Assembly (NCBI GenBank): GCA_017506865.1
Contig: JAFCMP010000257.1
Location: 992,001-1,056,000 of the forward strand
DNA length: 64,000 bases
From: Tribonema minus
Taxonomy: Eukaryota; Sar; Xanthophyceae; Tribonematales; Tribonemataceae
Direction: 5' to 3'
The notes below the pieces were generated by a model, which did no database searches, was not told where the DNA came from, and saw only the letters and a list, made by a program, of their open reading frames with translations. Position numbers and translations under genes: made by a program. This document shows, piece by piece, positions 25,266-35,780 of this stretch; position 1 is the stretch's first letter, and each line of letters starts with the position of its first letter.

Positions 25266-25999
25266 CTGCCGGCGAAGCAGCTGCGTCTACGCGTCCAGCT
25301 GCGGCAGCGCGTAGCTGTCGTTCCTCGCCATTGCGTAGTAGCCCGCGAAAAACTCTGAGAGGCCCTCCACGCTGGCGACGGCGCGCTCAAACGCCGCCTG
25401 CGCGCGCGCTCCCCCCCCCCCACTCCTCGCCACGCACCAGCAGATACGCCGCGAGCGCGCGCTCGTTTGCGGTGACGCCGTCGCGGCGCTTCTCCCGCGC
25501 CACGTTGAGCGCCGCCAGCGCCGTCAGCGCCGCCAGGTACCCCCACCGGTTCTGCCCGAGCCAAGCGCCCACGGGCTGCGGCGGCTCGCGCCACACGCGC
25601 AGCATGCGCGGATCCGCCTCCAGCGCCGCGCGCACCACGGCGGCATCCGCGCCTGGCGTCGCGCGCGCCGGCAGCTGCGCGGCGATTTCCGCGCTCTGCT
25701 GAGCGCTGATGGCGGAGTGCGCGCGCCCCGTGGGGAGGCGCGGCGGCAGCGCCGCGTGCAGCGTCCCGAATGTGAGCAGGTGCCGCAGGACGGCGGCGCC
25801 CATGACGGTCCTCCTGAAATACGACCTTCCACACAGGTTGAGCAGCATGTGCAGCATGTGCAGCGCAGCGTCGATGAGCTCGGCGGCGGCGGCGGCGGCG
25901 CGCGCGCGTGCGCGCAGGAACGGCGGCGCGCGGCTCGAGCACGCGCCGCAGCGCCGCGGCCACGTCACCCATGATGTCCAGTTTTTTTTCCCCATACAT
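25266..25999 (-). CDS. Unrecognised protein, frame broken in simple repeats
   Basis: No family recognised. The coding signal runs leftward and is strongest in one frame: ELIDAALHMLHMLLNLCGRS, YFRRTVMGAAVLRHLLTFG, RMLRVWREPPQPVGAWLGQN, RWGYLAALTALAALNVAREK, NERALAAYLLVRGEEW. An N-terminal start (MGDVAAALRRVLEPRAA) is one frame away, the shift falling in a CG/CCG run near 25890-25920, and the C-terminal part (AQAAFERAVASVEGLSEFFA, GYYAMARNDSYALPQLDA, stop about 25272) is one frame away across an 11-base G run (25411-25421). Either small introns, true frameshifts or, most likely, length errors at these simple repeats. Alpha-helical and alanine-rich, with no clear membrane span. Confidence 0.5.
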
Positions 26000-27747
26000 C
26001 CCCCCCCCCTCGATACCTTAAACCCTGGATAATTTAACTCTACCTAACACCCTTGCAAGGAGATGCCCCTGCCTGATCCGAACCTGAAGCGTACCCTTCT
26101 CGTCTCGCGCTCGGCTGCCGCCGCGCTCTCTCTGCACAGTGCAGCTCGGACTACGTACCCTGCCAAAGCAGCCGCCACTGCGACTTGAGCATCTGCTGCC
26201 CAAATCTTGCCAAGGCTCATCAAGGCTGGGGCGGGGCAACACTCTGTCGACACATCTACACCACTTCACAAACCAACAGCTGTCGGCACTGCAAAGTCTC
26301 TTGTGGCTACACTCCTGGCACGCTGCAGCCTTGCATGTATGGGGCGCCCACTGGCAGTGGTATGTCAGCTCATGATGCTCAAGCGGGCATGTGCTGCCAA
26401 GTCAGGTCAGGTCTATTGCAGATACCTGAAATGCCTGTTTCCATCGGAGAGAGAGACAGAGATATTCTGAAAAAGCGTATGGGGCACAACACGCATCACA
26501 GGTGCTGCTCCTGAGGTGCAACCTGCCTACCATGGTCAGAAATAAGTCCTTGAAAACGCTGAAAGGGTTATACGCAATAACATATAAGTATGATCGGCTC
26601 TGACCTGGTGTTCTCTGGCTGGACACCGCGCTCATACCATGCAGTACATGCACTTGTTCAACTTGGCAAGGCCCCCCCCACAGGCCTCCAATTGCCTTTG
26701 ACAGCTGACGCGGGCAGAAGCACACATTCATATGCATTGACGATGTATATACATTGCCGAGTTCAGTAGCGGGCAACATACAACTGGAGTGAAGAACATC
26801 AGCTTCTCGTAGATGTGAGGCATAGGCTACTGACAACAAACACGACAAGCACGTATGCACGGTACACGCGCTTACAGAGGCTAACGCATGCATGATGCAG
26901 TGGGAGTACACCTGAGTACACAGTAAGTCATGCATTACCTGCACTAGGTAGGCTAATACGAGCAGAATGGTTGAAGTTGCAGCTGCTAAGACCACAGTTC
27001 ACACGCACATCAACACACCCCAGGCAGGAGTTAACTGGCACTTTCTGATACCGCCATGACCACGCATTTCAGTTTTGCCACTGCTATGCACATGTGCACA
27101 TGGCAGTGAACCAGTGCAGCATACAACTCCAAAGTTGCGCGCACATCACATGTACCATCCCTCTGTGTACATCTCTGCAAAGGATACAATTCATGTCAGT
27201 GCACGGCAAAGAGCGCATGCAGCAGCAAAATGGCAGCAAGAGGGCCTTTTCAATGCGTACAGTGAGCGTCTACATTGTAAACTGCAGATGGCGCAATTTT
27301 GTACTGCCGTCATGCTCTGGCGCCGTAGCAGCGACACGAGATGCATCAACAGACGAGCTAGTGATGGCATGCCCAGATACAGCGGGCATGAAGGAATTGC
27401 AGCGTCGAACTACTAGGGGGAGCCTGCAGCAGGAGCCTATGCTGGTGCTTCCATAGACTGCATTTCTGGCGCGCTTGGCAACACAAAGTAGTGCTCGAGC
27501 TGCAGCCTGTGCGTCAGGCGGCTGGCCAATCCAACTGCCAGCCATATGTTAGGGCTCTAGTCAGAAAGGACCCTCAACTGCTGGCCCACAGCGCTGCACA
27601 CATATCCAAGGAAAGGAAACTGAGTCAAGCAGGCAGGCGAACCGTGCCTGCATGAAAACTAGATGCGGCCATAAACCTGGAGTGGCGACTCCGTTAACGT
27701 CGGACTTATCCTGCCAATCTCACTGTCCCGTGCAACAACCTGTGCAT
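26000..27747. other. Spacer between two minus-strand genes, no gene seen
   Basis: Mixed-composition sequence. Open frames at 26995-26402 (minus) and 27075-27456 (plus) are long for their context but lack motifs, splice partners and a compositional signal, so they are not called. Confidence 0.4.
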
Positions 27748-30700
27748 TCATGTTGTGTCAACGTCGCGAATCACTTTTGTGTCAACGTTGTGGAAGGTGT
27801 ACTGTGTTACAGTACCGCCAGCAGCAGCGCTGGCAGCAGCGCTGCATGCCGGCTGCTGTAGCGTTCCCGCGTGTCCCTGCTGAGCACTGCTCACAGCTGC
27901 GGAAGGGGCAGTGGCGCTGCCAGTGGGTCTATGATCCGCAACTGAGTGCAGCGGGGCACCCTCATTGGAGACAAAGAGGTGCGGCCCCAGAGGACTACTC
28001 ATCTGGTAGGAGTTGAAGCTGCTGCTGCGGCCAGTGTGGCCGCCCCGGTCGCTACCGCCGCTGTTGTCGAACCAGGCAAACGCCCATGGACCTGTGGGTG
28101 CTTGCTGGGGATTGGCTGAAAATGCCCCCCATGCTTGCGGCGGCTGGTGATAATGCTGCGGCGGCTGTCGGGGCTCGTGGCTCCATTGCTGCTCATGCTG
28201 CTGGTGTTGAGGTTGCTCACTGTGTGGCAGCTGCTCCGCGAGCGAGCTGGAAGCGTACCGTGCTGCAGCTGAATATGACGTCACAAACAGGGGTGCGCAG
28301 CAACCGCAGTTAGACGCCATACACAATGCCAGGCATGTTGATGCACGCAGTGGTGGATGAGCACGGCAGATCTGTGATGTATGTACAGCTCAGGTGTTTC
28401 GAGCAGAGCATCGTTGCATGTCGCTTGTTTACGACGATACGCTGTGGAGCATACATTGGTGATGAAGCTCTTTGTAGCGTGGAGGGCGCCAGTCAGGGCT
28501 GATATTACCATCATGACCACCGCAATTTGAGGCACTCAGCCAAACCTGACCTAGCTGTAGCTTAGATTGAAAGGACATGACTTGCTGATTTTGGCATGAT
28601 ATGGCAATCTGAAGGTGTCGTCACCGCATCGACCACGCCGAATTGTTGTCTTGACAACGAATTGACTATGCCATGCTTGCGTGTGTCTTTTCAGCATACG
28701 CAGCGGACAGCATGATGTGTTACACAGAGGCGCAGTTTGTGCGTGCGTCTGTCCCAACATTGAAGCTATGTGCTGTCACTGCTGTAGTGTGGTCGCATGG
28801 CAGCAGCACCATATTTGGCCAGTAAGCACTCTGATGTCATCAATATACTATCAGGTTGGTGCCGGAGCCTCAATAGCCACAAAAGGATGACGGCAAGAAC
28901 TAAACAGATCCTCAGGTATCAACACTCCACAAAGCAATCCACATTCTCAAGGCCTGTACCTGCTACAACTTGGCTCCAGTGTGTGCATGGAGATGATCAC
29001 TTTCCACACATGCCACGTTCAACGACAGAATGCGGCATTTGATGAATGGCTTGCACTGCATGACATGCGCCTGTTAGTACAACATGTTTCAGGAAAGTTG
29101 GAGCCCTAGACCATAAGTCACCCAACACCACCGTCAGTACTCGTGAGCATATCATGCTCATCTGTCATGGCTCATTACGGCTTACTTTAGAGTCTAGATC
29201 AGAGTGCCAATATACTCTTTTAGAAGCTCACATGCACAGTATGTTCTACAATGAAGCAAAAAATGGGGCGATCTTGCTGCAAATTACTTCTGCGTGCAAG
29301 TGCGGGACATCTGAGGGCATCAAGCAACTGCATCTCTCAAAACATAAGAAAGGCTAAGCTACATATATCCATGACCTTACTCTGCACATCTCGAACATCA
29401 CACTTGTTGCCCTGCAGCACAAAACTCGTTGTTCATGGCCACATCAATGAGCAGACTACAAAGCAAGATGCAGCTATCTTACAAAGTAAAGTGTGCCTTC
29501 ACCGCTTTACACTTGCATCTTGACGTGTAGCACGTTTTGCACACTCTGTGCCTGCGCATCGAACAGATCTCGAACAAACTGCAACGTCAAGTGCACAACT
29601 TCAAGTGCAACCTGACTGCTACAAAACAGTGCTCATTTCAACAGCATCAACTCACATCTTCCAACTTCTAAGCTTGATTGCAGAGAATGATCAGATTTGC
29701 TTGATGATCTGCCGTTGATGTTTTAAGCAAGTATTCGTGTCGCCTGAGACACCCTGCCAGCAACAGTCCTAAATCAGCAATTGCAATGCACATGTGGCCA
29801 TGTTTTGCCTCCGCCCAAGCTGTTTGCCTCAGCCCAAGCAAATAAAGCAGTGTGCACGACATGTTTGACAAGGCCCATTATTGCCTTGACATGTTAAAAC
29901 ATGTCATGTACTTCTAGGAAAAAGTGAAGGCACGAGCAATGCGCCACCACTGACATCAACTCCCCCTCGCACGCACCTAGATCTTCGGACGCTTGACGCT
30001 GGTGGCGCTTCGCGCGCCGCTCCAGCAGGTAGTACCTGTTCTTCACGTCGTTGTACGACCGCCCCGGAAAGCGCCGCCAGACCTCCGCCCAGTGGCAGTT
30101 GGTCTCGCGGCAGTGCGCCACTAGCGCGGCCTCCTCTTCTGGCGTCCAAGGCGCCTTGCGGAGGGATGGGTCGAGGTGGTTGATGTAGCGCTCGCGGCAC
30201 TGCTTGGCGTCGCGGCCGGGGAGGTGTTTGGAGATCTCGGCCCAGCGGGGGGCGCCCGCCGCCTGAGCGGTGTCACGGCGCAGGTGCAAGATGAAGTAGG
30301 AGGTTGAAAGTGATGTGAGCACAGCGCTGCGTGCAGCTGTGCGCCTCAAGTGGGGGCAGCGTGGCGCTCGAGAGGCTGCAAGGTGGGTGTGTTCACTGCT
30401 GATGAGGAAGGGAAGGTAGTGATGACAGGGGTGCCTGCAGTTGTGAGCAGCGTGTGTTGGGCATAGCTGCAGTGTACACGCAGGAGCAGACGCACAACAG
30501 TGTGATGCTGCCATGCTGCATGCTTCGCAGACATGTGTGGGTGTAGCTTTGATATCAATTACCCTTATCAGAGACACATGCAAGCATCTGGCATGCTGCA
30601 AGTGCTGGGCGGCGCCGCAACAGGAATGCGCTTATGTCAAAGCACTGTCTGCTGCATACGCTCAGGCATTGCTGCGCATGTTGCATGAAAGCTCAAGAGT

Positions 30701-31524
30701 TGTGCAGTTTGCTGCAACGCTAGGAACAGAAAGAAAAAAATGCTCCTGTTTGATGTTGGCAGGCAACAGTAGGAAATTGGGAAAACACTCACAGGCGAAT
30801 GTGAATCAGAGTGGAAGAGCTCCTTAATCAATGGGCATGCAAGGCGCGTGTGCAAACCACAGCGGCATGGCTCAAGCATTGATGATGAGGCATGGCTTAT
30901 TGGCTTGATGGAAGTACAGTATCAGTTGATTTGAAGCAGCTGATTTAAAGCAGCTGATGCTATTGCGTGAACGTGCGTTAGCGGCGTCCTCGTGAGGCAT
31001 CACAGCTCAAAATCCCGGGGTGCAGCCAAATGACGTTCTATGCAAGTCTGGTACGCAAATGACTGCATTCAGGCTCTGACAACATGGCAACAACGCGCAT
31101 GTTGCCGCACATATTCTGAACCTCGACACTCTTACCTTTACTGCAACATTGAAGTAGTGTGTTGACATGATCATTAACGCCTTGCCAGCAGTAGGGCTCA
31201 CCTGCACTAGCGCGCGCAGCCACGCATCCTCCTCCACCGACCAGCTCCCAATGCCACGCAGCTTGCCGTCCTTGCTCGGGACCTGCCGCGCAAGCTCGGC
31301 AGTGCTCGACACGAGCTGAGCGTCGACGGCGTAGGCGCGCGCGGCTGACTCGCCCTGCCCCGCGTAGCGCTGCACCAGCGCAGCGAAGCCCTCCGGTTCG
31401 GGGTTGTGGGGTGGCTGACGCGGGTCGAAAGAAGGTTTTGAGGAGTCGGACGCTGCAGGCGCAGCTGATGCGGCAGCCGCTGTCGCAATACAACCTGCAG
31501 AGGCCCTGCTGGTGCCGCTGCCGC

Positions 31525-31557
<33 letters not shown>

Positions 31558-33256
31558 CGCCGCCACTGCTGCCGCCCCCACCGCCGCCGCCACCGCTGCC
31601 GCTGCCACTGCCGCTGCCGCCGCCGCCGCCGCCGCCGCCGCCAACACCGCCGCTGCTGCTGCCGCTGCTGCCGATGAAAGCGCTGCTACTGCCAGGGAAT
31701 GAATACATCGTGGCCGCTGCCGCATTCTGTGGTGCTCCGCGTAATGAAGCAGCGGGGTGTGGCCTTGGGGGCTGGGCGTGCTGCGGACGTACTGCATACC
31801 CGAACATGCTGTGTAGAGGCAGAGCTGCGGCGGTGTCATGCACACTGCTACCGCCGCTGCCGCTGCTGCCACCGGTAGAGGGGAATCCCGTCATATGCGC
31901 TGGCAGCAGCTGCATCGGCAATGCTGGAGGAGGACCGCTGTGATAAAGACCCTGTAGTGGATCAGCGGCAGCAGCAGCGGCAGCGGCAGCACGACTGTCC
32001 GCCAGTTCCGGGTGCATGCGCTCCTGGTGCTCTTGGATGCGCTCTATCTGATGATGATGGAACCGCATGCCAGCGCGTCTACCGCGCGTGTGCCTGTGGT
32101 CGCACCTGGCGTGATAGTGGCGGCGCGCGATTCGCGTCGCAGGGTCGCGATATATGCAGTGCTCAGCGCCGCAGACCTGATTGTGCTCGCATATGTCCCA
32201 GAGCTGTGGCGCCAGCGTTGAGTGTATGCGCTCAGAGGAGTAGGGCTGTCCTAGCATGTCTTGAATGGCATGATCAGCGCTGACGACCCCATGCAGTGGT
32301 AGAGGCGCTGCCTGCTGTAGTGGTGGCTGCTGCTGCTGCTGCTGCTGCTGCCACTGCTGCCGTGATTGCTGATCTGGCCAGCTGGACATCACTGCAGGCG
32401 CCACTGCCCATGCTTGCCTGATACTCATCAGGGATGCTGGCGAAGGTGGTTGCTGCTGCAGGTTGTGCTGCAGGTGATGCTGCTGGCGACCCGGCTGCTG
32501 TTGGAAGCTGGTGGGCCATCTCTGCTCCTCGACGCTGGCTGCCCGTGCGACCTCGCGTTCGGTAAATCTACCAGCAAAGTTGCTGGCTACCATAAAATCA
32601 TACTGTGGCGTGCTGGCTTGCAATTGCTCCGGCTGCGGCGCCGCTGCCAAGCCGGGAAGCGCCGCCATCCCTGACTGATCGACTCGGAACGAGCCGCGCG
32701 CTTGTGTATGATCATCGCAGTCTAATGCGGTCATGCGGGGCACGCTTAGCTTGGATCTATTCGGAGTCGAATGCGGTTGCTGGACCTGGCGCGTGGCTTC
32801 GACTGAAGCGGCGGCGACGGCGGCGTGTCGAGTCGTACCGCCAGCACTACTGCCATCACCAACATGCTGGCGGCCGGCCCGCTGACGAGGATGCGGCTTC
32901 ATCACCTCCACTCTGGCATGTTTCACGCCAGGTATGAGCCAGGCATCAACTGCTTCGTTGATGCCATGCCCAGCAGCAGGCATGATCGCCCGCTGTGCAG
33001 CCGGGGCGTTGCCCGCATTGTCCGACGCGCTCCTTTCCGCTTCTTTTCGCTTCTTGGCCGAGCTGGACGAGCGCTTACGATGCATTACGTCAAGCTGGGG
33101 CTGTTCCTGCTGGAGGCCCCGCTCGTCCAGCACTTGGGCTTCCGCTGCTTCTGTAGAGTGAGTATGGCTCACGGTGGACTGCGTGTCGCGCGCAGCTGCA
33201 GCGCCAGTGTGGGCCATGCAGTCGTGACACAGATACCAGCCGGCCACTTCCCACAC
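27748..33256 (-). CDS. Two-repeat MYB/SANT transcription factor with a Cys/His-rich N-terminal region
   Basis: Three exons, 33256-31202, 30262-29977 and 28268-27748, join at phases 0 and 1 without conflict to give 953 residues. Two MYB repeats span the exon 1/2 junction: R1 about 672-715 (WSVEEDAWLRALVQ / AAGAPRWAEISKHLPGRDAK, QCRERYINHL) and R2 about 724-768 (WTPEEEAALVAHCRE, WAEVWRRFPGRS, NDVKNRYYLLERR); the third tryptophan of each is tyrosine, as in many R2R3-like proteins. Upstream are a basic stretch (HRKRSSSSAKKRKE, about 59-72), a glutamine run near 302-310, a Cys/His cluster at about 356-402 (CEHNQVCGAEHC, HYHARCDHRH) and a Gly/Ser run coded by a GCC/GCT microsatellite. The C-terminal exon is Gln/Pro/Ser-rich, as in activation domains. 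Nuclear DNA-binding regulator; targets unknown. Confidence 0.88.
31500..31675. repeat. GCC/GCT microsatellite inside MYB exon 1
   Basis: About 175 bp of imperfect CCGCTG/CCG units. In the MYB reading frame it codes a Gly/Ser linker; in the other frames it makes long Pro-, Ala- and Arg-rich false ORFs. Confidence 0.85.
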
Positions 33257-33522
33257 CTGGATGCTGCCCAGTATGCGTTATACTCCTTGCTCCATGCTCG
33301 TATATTAAATGCAGAGCGGGCATTGTCGGTCGGGCATTTGCCTCTTCAGCACACCGTTCAATGTTTCAAAAACGCGCAGACGTTTTGCCTAGCCGACGCG
33401 CAGCGATCCACACGCTCGCCACGTCAGTCAGGCACACGTCAAGAACGCAGCCGAACCAGGCAGCACACACAAGCAAGCCTCCCAAGCACGCACGCACGCA
33501 GCCTCGCTCAGAGGCAGCTGTA

Positions 33523-33534
33523 TATATATGGATC
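33523..33534 (-). promoter_or_regulatory. Possible TATA element upstream of the MYB gene
   Basis: TATATATAC-like sequence on the minus strand about 270 bp upstream of the MYB start codon. Position is plausible for a promoter with a 5' UTR of about 240 bp, but no transcription-start evidence exists in the sequence. Confidence 0.25.
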
Positions 33535-33770
33535 GGATCTTTCTAGATTCTACTGATGATTCGAGCCCCAAATATTCTGGAGGTGCGGTGCGGAGCCGCT
33601 ATGGAGCCGACCAAGCTGTGCGTGCCCACAAGCACACCAGAGCACCGCGGCCACCGCTCTAACCTGCCGACAACAGTACGTACACAACGCCACGTCGCGA
33701 GCCTGCTGAGCGACGACGCCCGAGCGACGCCCCCCACCGACCGCACGCACTGTGCCCACACGGCCACCAC

Positions 33771-34421
33771 GGTTGTTTTTCATATATATTGATATAAGGG
33801 GTACGTTTTCCTATCCCATCTGTGGCTTCTGGCATCGTCGCGGCTGGCGCTGAAGACTTCGAAAAGTCAAAAGTCTTTTTCTGCAAAACCTGAAGTAACC
33901 CCAGAGCCTGGGGGATGGAAACGCGCCGCTGGCACCCGCCAGCTGGCGCGCGTGCTGCTGAGCACTGCCCAATGCTACGTCCACTGCCGGTGCTGCCTGT
34001 GCCTGCGCTGCCGCAGCTGACAAAAGTGACACTGTCACGATGCTGCTTTGCTTTGCACGATATAGCGCTACTAGGTTGTTTTTCATATCATCTCAAGAAG
34101 TATGTTATCCCCTCTGTGGCTTCTGGCATCGTCGTGGCCGGCTGAAGACTTTGAACAAACCTGAAGTACCTGGCAGAGGTGCCACCCAGAGGGGAATGAA
34201 AACGCGCCGCTGGCATAGCGCACCGCCTGAGCGCTACTAGCGCGCGCGGTGCTGCTGCTGGGCACTACCAGCGCTGCAGGTGCTGGCGCTGCGGAAGCTG
34301 CCAATGCTGCCACCACGTCCACTGCCGGTGATGCCTGTGCCTGCGCTGCTGGCGCGGCGGGCGCTGCAGCATGCCAAAACTGAGACGGTGCTGCTTTGCT
34401 TTGCACGATATAGCACTACTT
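33771..34421 (+). repeat. Tandem pair of about 300-350 bp repeats
   Basis: Unit A is 33771-34073 and unit B 34074-34421. Both begin GGTTGTTTTTCATAT, share CTGTGGCTTCTGGCATCGTC, an AACGCGCCGCTGGCA block, a GTCCACTGCCGGTG block, and end with GCTTTGCTTTGCACGATATA. B carries an extra GCC/GCT-rich insertion. They lie upstream of the MYB gene. Confidence 0.85.
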
Positions 34422-35780
34422 GACCCGATGCCATCAGTGCAGCTGTGATGCCGCCGAGGAATTCTGTGTGCCATCGCAATCTATGCTGCAGGAGGAATTG
34501 CGGGGCAGCCGCAACCGGCGCCGCCAGGGCTGCTGCAGGGGTGCGGCGCCGCTACTAGTGGCAGCTTCCGCGACTGTCGCACCAAGCCATGCAGTCAGAA
34601 TACTTGTTGCATCTTCAGCGTTAAGTGGCATGGACGAATAAATGCAGCAGATGAGCACATTGCTGCGCTCTTTGTCCGACAGCAAGTAATTGCGTTGCCT
34701 TGAGGCAGGCGCCACGGCATGCGCGCGCACGCTGCTCGAGAACCAGTCTGAGAGTCTCAGGCTAAAGGTATACTACTAATAATTGCGGTTCTGCTTGCTG
34801 AACTTTTGACAGCCAATGCCTAGCTGGCATATTGTGATGTAGATACTCCAGAGCAAGCAACTTCAAGTTGAAGGTGTACTGTCATACGGTTTTGAACTTC
34901 ACAAGACATGACCACGTTCAACAGAGACTGCTGGACGTCAGGCCACCTCCGAGAGTCTGCATCATGAGCACAGGAAAATTTGCCACTGAGAGCGTCGAGT
35001 TGCAAACAATGGGACCTGATTTCAAGCTTGAAGTTTAAACAGGACTCGCAGGTGTGAACCCTCAGAAGGCTTCAAATATTTTGCAAATGCTGACATGTAC
35101 GGGCCCCGGGGTCGCAGGCGATCAGCCACAACAACAGTGCCACAGTGCTTGCTGTGACTGCCCATGTGCAGACTCTGAGAGAGGCACATTCAAATTGCGT
35201 GTGCTTTCAACGGCCCAGGGGCTGCAACACTCCACATACTGCTACTAGTAGTTTGGGGCTGAGAGCTTGCATGTACTACTAGTAGTATTAGTGGGAGGGA
35301 CTATAGTTCCTGGGGCCCCATATACCGTACATATCAATGCAAATGCGGATGCCGCTAACAGCGCTGCTGAGCGCAACTAGCGCTATCGGTGTTCATAACG
35401 CTGCGGAGCGCTGCTAGTGCTGCTATGCCCACGCAGTGGACGGTGCAGCCTGCGGCGCCTGTGCTGCTGGCGTGGCGGGCGCAGTCTGTACTGTTTTGCA
35501 CGGCTGCTAGCGCAGCCGGCGCCACCAGTGCAGCTGGTGCCGCCGCGGCTGAGGAAACACGGGCACCGCCACGGTCTGTGCCACAGTCTATGCATCGTAG
35601 GGCTGCCGTGGTCTATGCCGCCAGGCTTGCTGCAGGGCTGCTGCTGCGACTGGTGGCACCGGGACAGCGGCAGCCGCCGCAGCGGCTTCCGCGACTGTTG
35701 CACTGAGCCGTGCAATCCGAACAACTTCGACATCAATTGGCACTTGGTGATACGGTAGCACAGATGCGTACACTGGCAGG
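34422..35780. repeat. Diverged third copy and flanks of the 34-kb repeat family
   Basis: 35400-35780 shares an ordered series of blocks with 34230-34690: the GTGCTGCTGGCG/GCGGGCGC block, a GGCTGCTGCAGGG-like block, GCAGCTTCCGCGACTGT against GCGGCTTCCGCGACTGT, and a CTTTGTCC(A/G) block. Minus-strand frames over both (for example ATVAEAA) are similar, so a gene fragment may have been duplicated, but neither copy is intact enough to call. Confidence 0.5.

Noticed and set aside
26402-26995. Minus ORF of 197 codons
   Set aside because: Long, but of irregular composition, with no domain, no codon-usage signal like the real exons and no conserved-looking segment.
31411-31943. Proline- and arginine-rich plus-strand ORFs
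   Set aside because: Translations of a GCC/GCT microsatellite lying antisense to MYB exon 1.
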